A stretch of DNA of 64,000 nucleotides, taken from contig CM043969.1 of NCBI GenBank assembly GCA_014529385.2, positions 70,313,176-70,377,175 of the forward strand. Reading direction: 5' to 3'. A program made the position numbers and the translations under genes. Origin of the DNA: Adiantum capillus-veneris. Its lineage: Eukaryota; Streptophyta; Polypodiopsida; Polypodiales; Pteridaceae. Shown piece by piece: positions 1 through 10,599 of the stretch (its first letter is position 1; every line of letters begins with the position of its first letter). The notes under the pieces were generated by a model, which worked only from the letters and a program-made list of their open reading frames with translations, did not search any database and had not been told where the DNA came from.

Positions 1-19
1 GAAAGACGGATCTTGGAGA

Positions 20-1130
20 ATGTGCATCAATTATAGAGCTCTCAACAAAATCACCATCAAGAACAGATTTCCGATCCCTAGGATCGATGATATACTCGAC
101 AGGTTACGGGGATCCTCGTGCTTTAATAGGATTGACTTGAAGAGTGGATATCATGAGATCAGGATCTCCCCGGGAGTCTACAAGACAGCTTTTCGAACGA
201 CTTTTGGGTTATTTGAGTTTTTGGTGATGCCTTTTGGACTAAGCAATGCTCCTGCGACATTTAACTGGATGATGGACATGATTTTTCGAGAGTACAGGCT
301 ATTTGTTGGCACTTTCTTTGACGACATCATTGTTTTCTCCAAGAATGAGGCAGAACACAAAGACCATCTGCTTCAAGTCTTTCCGGCATTACGAGATCAC
401 ACGTTAGTGATTAATGCAAAGAAAAGTGAATTTTTCCTACCAGAGATACACTTTTTGAGACACAATGTGTCAACAGCAGGAGTGCAAATGGACCTTGCCA
501 AGATAGAGACTATCCGTGATTGGCCCGATTTGAGGAATGTCCATGAAGTTAGAAGCTTCTTGGGACAGTGTCCGTACTACAGGCGGTTCATACGAAAGTT
601 TGCAGAGGTTGCTTCCCCTTTGCATATCTTGACACAGAAAGGAGTCCCTTTCTCGTGGGGATCCACAGAGATGACTGCCTTTCAGACATTGAAAGAGAAC
701 TTGACTACAGGACCAGATTTGACTTTTCCGGACTTGCAGAAGTCATTTGAAGTATTTTGTGATGGTTGTGGTCGTAGTCTGGGTGCGGTCTTGATGGAAG
801 AAGGCCATGTCATTGCTTACGGGAGCCGATTGTTCACTAGGCCGGAGATGACAGCACATATTTATGAGAAAGAGCTTTTGGCAATGATCCATGCTCTTAC
901 GCAGTGGCGGCATTACCTACTCGGAGCGGATTTTACTGTCTTTACAGACCATCAGAGTTTGCGCTACTTCTTGTCACAGAAGCAGCTTTTGGAAAAGCAG
1001 ATGCGGTGGGCGAACATCTTGTCATAGTTTCACTTCCAGATTGTCCATGTGCAGGGACAGAAGAATGTGGTGGCAGATGCTTTGTCTCCGAAACTGTTGG
1101 TTCTGGCTATTACCGCGATACATCATAGGA
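20..1130 (+). pseudogene. Gypsy X copy 1: reverse transcriptase and RNase H region
   Basis: The translated stretch carries the gypsy RT hallmarks: an LKSGYHEIRI block, the MPFGLSNAPATF block and a DDIIVFSK palm motif near positions 310-345. It is followed by the connection segment (RSFLGQ, YYRRFI) and an RNase H block (FCDGCGRSLGAVL, YEKELLAM, TDHQSLRYF). The protein would copy element RNA into DNA inside virus-like particles. The left end is cut by the window edge. It is the best preserved pol segment in the window. Confidence 0.93.
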
Positions 1131-1249
1131 GCTTCGAGGATATGGTCGATCAGTATGCCACTGACACAGATTTTGCAGATATTTTCACACGAATACGGGA
1201 TGGGGAGACAATAGCTGGATACTTCCTTCGGGAAGGCTACTTGATGAAA

Positions 1250-1900
1250 AAGACTATGTTGTGCGTTACACAGCCGTTGAGGGAAATGGTTATGATTGAA
1301 TGCCACTGTCCACCTTTTACGGGTCACTGCGGCATTGCTACCACCATGAAGGGGATAGAGAGATACTTTTTTTTGGCCGAGACTCAAAAAGGATGTGGAA
1401 GAGTTTGTGCGCAGTTGCTTAGTATGCCAGAAGGTCAATTTTGATAGGCACAAGGCACAGGAATTGTTAAAGCCTTTACCCATACCCACCCGCCCCTGGA
1501 AAAGTATTGAAATGGATTTCATTTTTGATGTCCCGAGAACAAAGAATGATCACGATGATTTTCCGATTACATGGCACGTCTGAGTGGATTGTCTCCGACA
1601 GAGAGCCCAGATTTATGAGTTTGTTTTGGAAGGCAATTCGAGAGAACATTGGCAAGCAGTTGTAGTTCTCGTCATCGTTCCACTTGCGGACTGACGGGCA
1701 ATTTGAGATTGCCAATTCAGTGATTTTAGATTTATTGAAGCTTGTATCTCGGATAAGAAGACTCAATGGGAAAAGAACTTACCTTTGGTGGAATTTGCCT
1801 ACAATAACACGATACACTCTTTGACGGGGAAGACGCCATGTGAGATTGTTGAAAGTGCTGCGAAGGTTCTATCCTTCCTGAGCACGAAAGATTAGATATT
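1250..1900 (+). pseudogene. Gypsy X copy 1: integrase zinc finger and core
   Basis: An HHCC-type zinc finger is visible (a histidine pair near the GHCGIATT block and the pair in CLVCQK), followed by remnants of the DDE integrase core (EMDFIFDVP and later the ENIGKQ and EFAYNN regions). Integrase would insert the cDNA into the chromosome. The region is decayed and continues into the C-terminal part of pol. Confidence 0.85.
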
Positions 1901-2460
1901 GGAAGCGGATGAATATTCGCGAGATTTGGATACGGCTTTTGCCAAGGTTGGCGAGACTTTGCAAGAGTCTCAAGAACGACAGCAAAAGGCAGCGGATCGC
2001 CATCGTCGCGATTTGAAATTGAAGGAGGATGATTGGGTTCTCTTACGTTTTGAGAAGGCACGCCTACGAAAGAAAAAGGGAAAGGAGAGTCTTGTTCCAA
2101 AGCTTAGTATGCGATACTACGGACCTTTCCAAATTACTGAAAAGATAAATGATGTCTCCTTCCGATTGAAACTGCCAGGTACTTGGAGGATTCACAATGC
2201 ATTGCATGTGAGTCTCTTGAAGGGTGATGTGCCTGATGATGGGGAGCATGATGAGCAACCCGAAGTGGAAGAAAACGAGGAGATCCTGGTTCCTGAACAG
2301 ATTTTGGCACATAACGATACAAAGAAAGGTAAAGTCCGAAGGCGGGTTCTTGGTTAAGTTCAAGAACTTTCCTGCATTTGATGCGAAGTGGATGGAGGAG
2401 GAGGACCTAGTAGATACTTCTCAGATTGTGAAACTTTACCTCGATGTTTTGGTTTAGCAT
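1900..2460 (+). pseudogene. Gypsy X copy 1: integrase C-terminus with chromodomain-like tail
   Basis: The first part has the basic GPF.I..K...V.F.LKLP..WRIHNALHVSLLK block that ends plant gypsy integrases. The last 55 or so codons (about 2285-2455) read like a chromodomain: a PEQILAH start, a basic strand, KFKNFPAFDAKW and the acidic EEEDL. Chromodomains of this class are thought to steer integration to particular chromatin. The tail is the reason for assigning family X to chromoviruses. Confidence 0.85.
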
Positions 2461-3062
2461 AGTCTACTCCAAACGGAACCCAGAATTCGGCTTGGCCGGA
2501 GATCTGGTGCAGTGGGATGCACAAGAGGGGAGTCACTCCGCTCCTTTGTCAACAGATGCCTTGATTTTGATACTAAAGTCACTGATGTCTCTTTGAGCTT
2601 CAGGGATATTGAGAGCTGACAGTATTCTGCTGGATGACTTTATGAAATGGAATTCCTGATAATGATACTGATTTGTTCTTGACTTCTCTTAAGTGCGGGA
2701 ACTGATAGACGAAATTACTGCAGCATTTTGGTCTACTTGATCTTGAATAGACATGGTTGCAATAGGGGTTAGTCAATCGGACATCGATGAGGTCTCGATT
2801 GGACCTAGATGTGATTGCTAGCTACATTGCTGCTAAATCATGGTCTAAGATCCGAATGAATGTTGAATGTCATGTGATGTCCTGTGATGTCTGGTGACGT
2901 CCTGTGATGTCGTGTGATGTGACTGTCGATTTTGTACATGTGCTAGATGTGTGTTCCTAGTACGTAGGTACTAACAGACAGTGTCTGCTAAGACGGTTTA
3001 TGGCTTTTGTCGGTTTTGCAGGTGTAATCGCGGTCGATTGCAATGCTTTCAAGAGTGGGGTA
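2461..3062 (+). other. Untranslated 3' stretch of gypsy X with short repeats and purine tract
   Basis: About 600 bases without coding signal lie between the chromodomain and the 3' LTR. A diverged copy of the same stretch lies at 24771-25147 plus 27844-27965 in the second X element, which shows that it belongs to the element. Near 2870-2930 a GTGATGTCCT-type decamer is repeated several times. A purine-rich tract (AAGAGTGGGG) directly precedes the LTR and fits a plus-strand priming site. Confidence 0.75.
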
Positions 3063-3574
3063 TGTCACAAAGTGATGACGTGGCGGACAGCAAAAACCCT
3101 AAAATTCCTTCAAACCCTAATTTCTTCCAAAAACCCTAATTTCCGAGAATCGCGGAGGCTAAAAATTTAAAAATAAAAATAAACGCAAATTTTGCTTTTT
3201 TTTTAAATTAAAAAAAAGAGAAAAGACTCTCTAAGAGAGAGAGAGAGAGAACTGATGCTTTTTATTTTAAAAGCTTTTGGGGCTCTTCTTTTGGGCATCC
3301 CTTGTAACCTTTAAATTAGTGGTGAGGGCCTCACTTCTTAGAGCATCTGGACGCAGAGTCTGAGAGTGAATCCCCGAGCCACTCTCTTGTACTTTGATAT
3401 GATTAATATAAAAAGAAATACCGAAAGGGGCGCCAGTCTTTGGGGCCAATATCTCTAGGCACGAAACTCCGCCGGGCCAGTGTAAATTTATTGTGATCTG
3501 TGACTTGTTTTGAAGTGGTATTTGGTGCTGTCGCGGTTGTTGATTCTTGACTTGGAGTGTCCAAGTCTGTTACA
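3063..3574 (+). repeat. 3' LTR of gypsy X copy 1
   Basis: The 512-base LTR opens with TGTCACAAAG and closes with GTTACA, the usual TG...CA ends. Its second half matches the X LTRs at 3645-3999, 19240-19601 and 28553-29044 closely, including the block around AGAGCATCTGGACGCAGAG and the R/U5 block at 3411-3450. The U3 half differs from that of the second X copy, so family X has U3 variants. Confidence 0.88.
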
Positions 3575-3644
3575 GCCAGTCGTAAGGCAGTGTGCTTTTT
3601 CTTCTCTATGCAATGAGAAAGAGAGAGAGAATGCTTTTGCTTTC

Positions 3645-3999
3645 AGTTAGACTCTCTGTGAGAGAGAGAGAGAGAGAGCAGTTGCTTTTGATTTTGAAGC
3701 TTTTGGGGCTCTGCTTTTGGGCATCCCTTGTAAACATTTAAATAAGTGGTTTGGGCCTTCACTTCTCAGAGCATCTGGACGCAGAGTTTGAGAGTGAATC
3801 CCGACCCACTCTCTTGTACGTTGAACTGAATAATACAAAAAGAAATACCGAAAGGGGCGCCAGTCTTTGGGGCCAATATCTCTAGGCACGGAACTCCGCT
3901 GGGCCAGTGCAAGTCTATTGTGATCTGTAAATTGTTTGAAGTGGTTATTTGGTGCTGTCGCGATTTATTCTTGACTTGGAGTGTCCAAGTTTGTTACAG
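3645..3999 (+). repeat. Second, partial X-family LTR
   Basis: This stretch repeats the 3' two thirds of the preceding LTR (from the GA-rich tract through GCTTTTGGGGCTCT, GGACGCAGAG and the R/U5 block at 3837-3878) and again ends in TGTTACA. It follows the first LTR in the same direction after about 70 bases. It abuts minus-strand gag sequence of another element, so it may be the LTR of a separate X insertion that truncated that element. Confidence 0.8.
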
Positions 4000-4789
4000 C
4001 TTTCCTTTCGTTGTGCTCATGCTCTATGGTTGCCATTCTTTCTTCGTGTTCACGTTGTATTTCTGCTTTTCTTTCTGCGGCCTCCAAGCGTGCTCGCTCG
4101 CGCTCACGCTCATCACGCTCACGCTCAAAGACGGCCTTTCTTTTTGCTTCTCTTGCTTTGCGTTCTAACGTCTTGTCCATCATCATCTTGTCGAAAGCAT
4201 CCATAGGAGTTATTGCAATCCGTTGTGTAGATGGGGAAGGGGGAGGTTCGGAGAAACCTCCTGGTGGGGAAAACTCTTCTTCGCCAGTCCAATGCTCACC
4301 ACCTTCATGCGAAGTATCCATTCTGCTTCAGGTGATGACCATCCACTGAAGTCTTTGGTTTTTAAGTTCACGAGGAACTTGGGTTCTTGTGGGTCTTGGG
4401 TTCTTGAGGGTCTTGAGGTTCTTGAGGTTCTTCTTTAGCTTGCAATTTGTGTTAGAGAAGAATCTTCTCTTCACTCGAGTTCTGCTCTTTTCCGCGGGCG
4501 CACCCCTTGGCGGCCTTTCGCTCACACCAAGGCTGCTTTTTCCCACCTCACGTCGGTTGGCCGGCCGCTAAGTGCACGGTTCGGTCTCAATGAGTGAAAA
4601 GAGGCACAAGGGGAGGCTGGACAAGCCCTTCTTTCTTGGGTTTCCTGTCACTCTTCAAAAACACGATTAGGAATTGACACGCCCAAGAGGACTTGGGTTA
4701 CGTGCGACCGCAACAAGCAAAAAAAATTATGTGGTTCTTGTGGTTCTTTCCTTGAGTGATACAGAACATTGCGAAAGCTCTGATACCAA
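4000..4789 (-). mobile_element. Minus-strand LTR element: leader and start of gag
   Basis: Read on the minus strand, a tRNA-Met primer site (TGGTATCAGAGC, about 4778-4789) is followed by a leader of about 450 bases and an open frame from 4321 downwards that starts MDTSHEGG and becomes a strongly charged, coiled-coil-like E/R/A-rich segment. This is the layout of an LTR-element gag start. The frame ends where the X LTR begins at 3999, so the rest was lost or displaced. The family is not recognised. Confidence 0.65.
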
Positions 4790-5036
4790 TGTAAGGTGCA
4801 GCGGAAGTGAAAGTTGAACTTTGGTCAAGATGAGTTCTAATGGAAATCTGATGATCATGCTATGTACAACCAGAGGATATGTATCTACTCTAAGTGTTTG
4901 GACATGCACGGTCTTCAAAGAGACTCACAAAAGTGCCAGAACACTTCCTAAGCTAGGCTAACTGAACTGAACTGAACTGAACCCATGTCATGAAGTAGCT
5001 TGTCCACGTACACATAGGGTTAGATGTGCACGTGAC
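4790..5036 (-). repeat. Short minus-strand LTR next to the primer site
   Basis: On the minus strand this 247-base stretch runs from TGTCACGTGCACAT to CACCTTACA and ends exactly at the primer-binding site, so it is the 5' LTR of the minus-strand element. It contains four GAACT units near 4960-4982. A diverged relative seems to lie at 30175-30533. The outer boundary is inferred from the TG dinucleotide. Confidence 0.6.
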
Positions 5037-5039
5037 AAC

Positions 5040-5830
5040 TACGTCTTTTGCGACTACGGCCACTTCCACTTCTGTGACAACGTCGGCATCTGCCATCGCT
5101 ACATCCAACAATTATGCCCTCACCCAGTTTGCTGAGGAGAAGTTCGGTTTACACAACTATTATGTGTGGAGGACACGAGTCTGCACAATTATTGCCTACC
5201 ATCGACTCTGGGAATGGTTGAATGATCTCACCCATTCGGCTACTTAGCCTTCCCTGCCCACCGCCACTCAGGCCTAGATTGATGAGTGGGTGGATCGAGA
5301 CATATAAGTCTTCACCTTTCTTATGATGAACCTCTCGGACCGCATCACGAAGGAAGTTTCCAAAGAGGAGCATGCACATCCATTGTGGAGACGAATTCTT
5401 GACCAGTTTGAGGAGACCTCGTTTGCCAGACAGATCACACTTGAACTGAAGTTGTAGAACCTTGAGTTCAAGGATTTCAACTCACTTGATGGCGTGCGGG
5501 AACTTTGGGACGACCTTGTCTTTGCTGGAGGCGACATCACCTCAGCACGCATGGCTGGTCTCTTACCTTTCAAGCTTCCCCCACGCTTTGATCCCTACTT
5601 TTCGAGTTTGCTCACATCTGGACGTACCTCCCTTCCCTTAGACAGATTGAGGGGCACTCCGCATTCCGAGCTGGAGGTGCTGTTGATGCAGAAGGAGCTT
5701 TGATAGCTCAAGGAGGTAACAAGAAAGGTAAAGGTAAGAAGAAGAAGAAGAACAAGGACATCAATTGTTACCATTGCCACAAGAAAGGGCACAAAGAATC
5801 AGAATGCATAAAGAAGCGAGACGAGGCCAA
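5040..5830 (+). pseudogene. Copia 1: gag with CCHC zinc knuckle
   Basis: The S/T/A-rich start leads into the copia gag core (KFGLHNYYVWRTRV, then the LPPRFDPYFSSLL region). A basic stretch and a CCHC knuckle, CYHCHKKGHKESEC, follow at about 5767-5808. Gag forms the particle shell and packages element RNA. The decayed central part is still recognisable. Confidence 0.85.
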
Positions 5831-5834
5831 CAAG

Positions 5835-7250
5835 GAGAAACAAACAGCCTCGACTACAGTAGTAGCCTCTCACGAGACGGTGGGGACCGCTCTTGTCACG
5901 ACGATGGACCACGCTCTTGCTACATCGCAGTTAGGTAGTTGGGTTGTTGACAGTGGAGCCACCACTTACATAACTCCCCAACAGTCATGGTTTAGCTCTC
6001 TCAGGGAGACTCACGGGCTGACCATCACTATGGGTGACAACCATGAGATTCTAGTGTATAGCACAGGCCAGATTACCCTCTTTCGTTCTACCTCAGACCC
6101 GAAGTTCAGTTTAATGGAGGCGCTTTACGTTCCGGACATGGCCTTCAACTTCCTCTCTGTGTCGAGTTTGGACTCTCAGGGAGCTGACATACACTTTGGA
6201 AGTGGCACAGTCACCATTTTTGATTCTATGATAGGTACTATCCTTGGACACGGTGAGCGAGATGGTTCCCTATACCGCCTCATTGCTCTTTTGCCTAGGA
6301 CCACAAAGTCTTCTTCTCTATGGCATGCACGATTTGGACATCTATGTTATCAGCAGCTTCAGTAGGCTGCTAGGACCTCTATGGTGGAGGGTTTACCAGC
6401 GATACGCTCCTCATCAGGCGTATGCGAGGCTTGCCAGATGGGCAAGCAACATAGGGTTGCCTTTCCGAAGCAGGCATCCAATAGAGCTTCGGCACCACTT
6501 GCATCGGTTCACATTGATCTATGTGGCCCGATGAGCTCTCCTTCATTTTCTGGCTCACAGTCTTTACTTGTGCTTGTAGATGATTTCAGCAGGTGCACTT
6601 GGGCTTGGTTCCTAAAGCTAAAGTTGGAGGCTTTTAGGTTTCAATTTCGTTCGAAAGTGGAAGACGATGGTTGAAAAGGAGAAGGACTTGCACGTCAAAT
6701 GTATTTGCTGAGACAGAGGGGGTGAGTTCACCTTGAAGGACTTTGCACAGTGGTGCAAGTCAGAGAGCATCCAACGCCACTTGACTACTCCTTAGACTCC
6801 TTCCTAGAACGGAGTTGTTGAGCGGAAGAATCGGACTATCATGGAGATGGCTCGTGCGATGTTTGCGCATGCTTCTTTGCCCCGTGTTTACTGGGCAGAG
6901 GCATGCAACACGGCGGTTTACATCCAGAACCGTTCTCCTACCCATGCTTTGCAGGATATGACTCCTTATCAGGCTTACTACGGGCGCAAGCCCTCGGCCG
7001 AGTCTCAAACTTTCGAGTTTTTGGATGTCCAGCCTTCGTCCATGTGCGAAAGGAGAAGCGACAAAAGTTAGACTTCAAGGCGAAGAAGTTCATCTTCATG
7101 GGCTATTCACGAGAGTCTGATGGATACCAGCTTTACGATCCTGACGCCAAGACCACCACAATTAGCCGTGATGTGACTTTCATGGAGCTCTTCAGCACAC
7201 CACCTCCTCCTCGTCATAGCAGCTACGGTACAGGACGAGACGTTTAATAC
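5835..7250 (+). pseudogene. Copia 1: protease, pre-integrase and integrase
   Basis: The aspartic protease signature WVVDSGATTYIT lies near 5940-5975. A GAG-pre-integrase block (LWHARFGHL, CEACQMGKQHR) follows near 6320-6460, then the integrase core (HIDLCGPM, LVLVDDFSR, VVERKNRTIMEMARAM). The end of this part (YYGRKPSAE to FMGYS) is followed by the small insertion at 7226. Confidence 0.88.
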
Positions 7251-7585
7251 GCGGTTTACAATACGTGTACTACACGTATTTTTGAGAATAAAAAATAAAA
7301 TACGTCAACTTTTTTAGATATGATACTTCAATAAGAACAAATGAAGCGGTTCATGGACCTCTTCAATAAGAACAAATGAAGCGGTTCATGGACCTCCTCA
7401 ATGACTCTTCAATATTTAGCCATAGCATACTTAAAACAAGCACCATGAAGCTCTAAAACACAATTGATCAATTTGAAAAAGAAATATGTTTTGAGCAAAA
7501 AAAACATAAGAATTGAAAACGTTATGAGACGTATGTACGTTTCAATACGGGACGTCGTGTATTCTAAATAAGATACGCGTATTTT
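7226..7585. mobile_element. MITE-like insertion in copia 1
   Basis: About 360 A+T-rich bases interrupt the copia coding sequence. The flanks AGCAGCTA (7218-7225) and AGCTGCTA (7586-7593) agree at 7 of 8 bases, like an aged hAT-type 8-base duplication. Both subterminal regions are full of AATACG/CGTATT words in opposite orientation, and no open frame is present. A perfect 35-base tandem repeat sits inside. This suggests a non-autonomous DNA transposon; the exact ends are not certain. Confidence 0.6.
7327..7396 (+). repeat. Perfect 35-base tandem duplication inside the MITE-like insert
   Basis: Two identical 35-base units (7327-7361 and 7362-7396), each starting TTCAATAAGAACAAATG, lie head to tail. 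Confidence 0.9.
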
Positions 7586-7946
7586 AGCTGCTATGCTCCT
7601 CGTCCACCTCCTACACTTGATCCTATCCCTGTTCCTGTTCGTGTACCCTCTACACCGCAGCCAGTTACTTCACCCGATCATGCGGTGTCAGATTCCGATT
7701 CTGATGTGGATGATGGTTCTCCTTGGGTGGAGGCGGTCCCACCTTGCAAGGAAAAGTTAGTTCCTGGTTGGCTCTACTCTATGGTTTCTTTCTCTGGAGT
7801 TACAAAGTTACCAGACTCGCCAGACCCTGGACAGCCTCGATGTTCTGTACGTCTCAAGGATAGGCAAGCTTATGATGGCGTAGAGTTCGTGAACTTGTAC
7901 TCATGTCTCAGATTCAGGCTTCACCAGTTGAGCCTTCCTCCGTGGA
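7586..7946 (+). pseudogene. Copia 1: integrase to reverse transcriptase linker
   Basis: A proline-rich then acidic stretch (PVPVRVPSTPQ, SDSDSDVDDG) typical of the linker between copia integrase and reverse transcriptase resumes directly after the MITE-like insert. It ends at the next insertion. Confidence 0.7.
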
Positions 7947-8482
7947 AGCGGAAGCAGATGCCCTTCTGGGTACGCTGTGATCCGCACTCGAGGGTCGGAA
8001 CCGCAGGGCACGTGCCTGTGGCGAAGTTCCGCGGTGAAGTTGTACCCCGGTACTTGGGTGCTTTGCATAGGCGGATGGGGAGATAATGTTGCCCTGCCTA
8101 TGTTGTTATTTTGAATCCGATCCCTTCCGAGGGAAATGACATAATTCTCCCCAAGCGAAGCCAGATGAGCTACAAGAGCGCCCAAGTGCCAATGGGAAGA
8201 CCGAAGCAAGTCCTGCAGTACCTGGGCCTCTGAACAGAGGTACTTGGTCACTGTCACGCCCAAATCAAGTTGGCGAAATGGGTCTCTCAAGGGAATAGTC
8301 ATGGCCCTAAGAGTGTAGATAATTCTGGCCTCTCGTAGTCCAGAGGAAACTAGTGACAAAAGCGTCTGCCTTCGGTTTCTGGGTGCATAGTCTTGGTCGT
8401 TCTTCTTGTGCACTTTTCTGGTGTATGAGGAGAGCGGTCGCGTGTGCCCTACCCTACTCCGAAAACAAAACACAACAAAAAA
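7947..8482 (+). mobile_element. Retroposed SINE-like module with A-rich tail
   Basis: A 536-base insertion lies in the copia linker. It ends in an A-rich tail (about 8461-8482) and is flanked by 21-base direct repeats (7926-7946 and 8483-8503) with one mismatch, as expected for LINE-driven retroposition. The part from about 8125 on also occurs inside the X LTR at 28008-28552. No clear RNA polymerase III boxes or reading frame were recognised, so the parent RNA is unknown. Confidence 0.7.
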
Positions 8483-9960
8483 AGTTGAGCCTTCCTCGGT
8501 GGAGGAAGCACTCCAGCATGATTGCTGGAAGCGTGCCATGCAGACAGAGATGGACGCTATCGAGCGGAATAAAACCTGGACTTTGGTTTCCAGGCCCAAC
8601 AAGCGGAAGGTGGTTTCTACGAAATGGATTTTCAAGACAAAGTACAAGGCCAATGGTTCCCTCGACAAACACAAGACGAGACTTGTTGCTTGGGTTTCAC
8701 ACAACGACCAGGCGTGGAGTTTGAAAGACCTTTGCTCCCACTGCTCGCATGACTACCATACGCACAATGTTTGCTCTTGTAGCCAACTTTGGTTGGTCTA
8801 TCTTCCTGATGGATGTCAAAAGTGCGTTTTTGAATGGAGATTTGGATAAAGAAGTTTATGTGGAGCAACCTCTTGGGTTTCGCATACCAGGCAAGGAGGA
8901 TTGGGTCTATCAATTCTGGAAAGCATTGTATGGACTGAAGCAGGCTTGACGACAGTGGTACCTCACACTTGACCAGTTTCTCTTGGAGCTGGGGTTATGG
9001 CGTACCTCATGAGATTCCAACTGTTATGTTGTCTCTGATGGCTCTTTGGTTGCGATAGTGATTGTCTATGTGGACGATCTCATTTTCTCAGGCTCTTGGA
9101 CCAACTGGATCAAGTTGATCATGAAAGGGAGACGTGTTTCGAGATTACTGATCTTGGGCTTCTTCACTATTTTCTTGGATTCCAGATTTTTTAGATACAA
9201 GACGACATCTTCTTTTCTCAGCTGAAGTATGTGAATGCTATCCTGGAGAGATTCCAGATGACAGGCTGTAGACCGATTGACACTCCTCTTGAGCCCGGAG
9301 AGAACGTATCGCTTCACGATCCTTCCCCACGGATTGACTTGGAGCAGTATAGGAATGTTGTTGGCTGCCTCGTATGACTGACTTATTCCCGACTAGACAT
9401 CTGTTACACAGTTTCTGTCCTCAGTTCCTTCAACACCCGACCTGGTCTGCGACATTGACAGTGTGCCCAACGTACTTTGTGGTACATCAGCGGCACCTTG
9501 GACCATGGTGTTTTCTATGGTCGCTCCAAGGGTTGCACCTTACTTGGTTGGTGCGATTCAGATTGGGTAGGAAATCCAGATTCTCGGCGCTCTACTATAG
9601 GAGTAGTTTTCACACTCGGCTCGAGACCCATTTCATGGAGCAGTAAGCAGCAACCCACCATTGTGCTATCTTCTATAGAGGCTGAGTATAGAGCAGCTTG
9701 CTATGCTACTTGTGAGGCCATAGGGCTACGAAGATTACTGGGAGAGTTGTGTTTTCCCCCCACTCCTACGACTTGTCTTTTGTGCGACAATCAGAGTTGC
9801 ATTGCTATTGCCAAGAACCCTATCTTTCACGCTCGAATAAAGCACATTGAGGTGCAATACCACTATGTTCGGGAGTAGGTTTTGGCTGGAGATCTTAAAT
9901 TGGAGTATGTTCCTACAGCGGACAATGCAACAGACATCTTCACGGAAGCTGTACCTTAGC
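8483..9960 (+). pseudogene. Copia 1: reverse transcriptase and RNase H
   Basis: Copia RT signatures are visible: WTLVSRPNKRKVVSTKWIFK (about 8577-8635), FLMDVKSAFLNGDL, LYGLKQA and the palm motif YVDDLIFSG (about 9068-9095). RNase H follows from about 9480 (HGVFYGRSKG, GWCDSDWVGNPDSRRST, SSIEAEYRA, CDNQSCIAIAKNP, KHIEV). The end leads through a purine tract into the 3' LTR. Confidence 0.9.
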
Positions 9961-10234
9961 GGACTTTGGCTTCTCACCTTCGACTCCTCTGTGTTGTCTC
10001 AGCATCCGGTGCTGAGAGGAGGTGTTGAGTTACACCACCGTTGGTTCGCCATTTTGTACGGCTAGTGATTGTCCTGGGTTGGCCACCCATCGCACATCAT
10101 GTAGATTGCATGGGCGGACACTTTTAGCACATGTTTGGCCGGTCATTTTTTGAGCCTGGCTGGGTGCACACATTTTTAGCCATTTTTAGGCTTTTATGTT
10201 TTTTGCACCAGTTACATTTTTTTGCCCTACCTCA

Positions 10235-10250
10235 ACCTAAGATTCTATAA
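10235..10250 (+). promoter_or_regulatory. TATA box in copia 1 LTR
   Basis: CTATAAATAG lies in the middle of the LTR, the usual position for an LTR promoter. About 75 bases downstream is the (CT)n tract, resembling a plant Y-patch or GA/CT initiator region. Confidence 0.6.
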
Positions 10251-10317
10251 ATAGAATGCTTAGGGTCTTGTAGTCATACAGATTGTGTATTGAGAGCATC
10301 ATTTGCAGAGCACTTGT

Positions 10318-10320
<3 letters not shown>

Positions 10321-10388
<68 letters not shown>
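10321..10388 (+). repeat. (CT)n microsatellite
   Basis: About 34 almost pure CT units in the transcribed part of the copia LTR. Confidence 0.97.
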
Positions 10389-10390
<2 letters not shown>

Positions 10391-10599
10391 AGTGTTTTCG
10401 GCGTGCGTGGCTCACACTCTTTCCGCTGCTCACTCTCACAGGAAATATATGAGGGCGCCTGGACAAAGTGGGCGACCGGCCCCACATTCGGGCGGGCGGA
10501 CCAGGTACAACCTAGACTATGGGTGGCCAGCCCAGAGACATACTAGCCGTACAAGTATGCCCAAGACGTGTGACGCAACAAAGTGATGTAATTCTAACA

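Larger units (their letters stand above)
1..3574 (+). mobile_element. Ty3/gypsy chromovirus, family X copy 1 (3' half)
   Basis: This is the 3' half of a Ty3/gypsy LTR retrotransposon, cut by the left window edge. In order it shows reverse transcriptase, RNase H, integrase zinc finger, integrase core, a C-terminal chromodomain-like segment, an untranslated 3' stretch, a purine-rich tract and a 3' LTR. That domain order and the chromodomain place it in the chromovirus branch. The same family recurs at 19240-29044. The copy is a fossil with roughly half a dozen breaks in its coding region. Gag, protease and the 5' LTR lie outside the window, so its target-site repeat cannot be tested. Confidence 0.92.
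5037..10599 (+). mobile_element. Ty1/copia retrotransposon 1 (broken, 5' LTR missing)
   Basis: This is a copia-type element with the order gag, CCHC zinc knuckle, protease, integrase, reverse transcriptase, RNase H, 3' LTR. Integrase before reverse transcriptase is diagnostic of copia. It holds two younger insertions, at 7226-7585 and 7947-8482. No 5' LTR is visible; the gag region starts directly after the short LTR at 4790-5036. The coding part is a fossil with about ten breaks. Its 3' LTR abuts a family Y LTR. Confidence 0.92.
10023..10599 (+). repeat. 3' LTR of copia 1
   Basis: The LTR follows a purine tract (CTGAGAGGAGG), begins TGTTGAGTTAC and ends ATTCTAACA. A TATA box (TCTATAAATAGAATGC, about 10235) gives a likely U3/R boundary. 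A (CT)n tract at 10321-10388 lies just downstream of the expected transcription start. The 3' end is set where family Y sequence starts. Confidence 0.82.

Noticed and set aside
10237-10586. Ser-Leu-rich or Glu-Arg-rich open frames on both strands
   Set aside because: They are translations of the (CT)n tract in the copia LTR.
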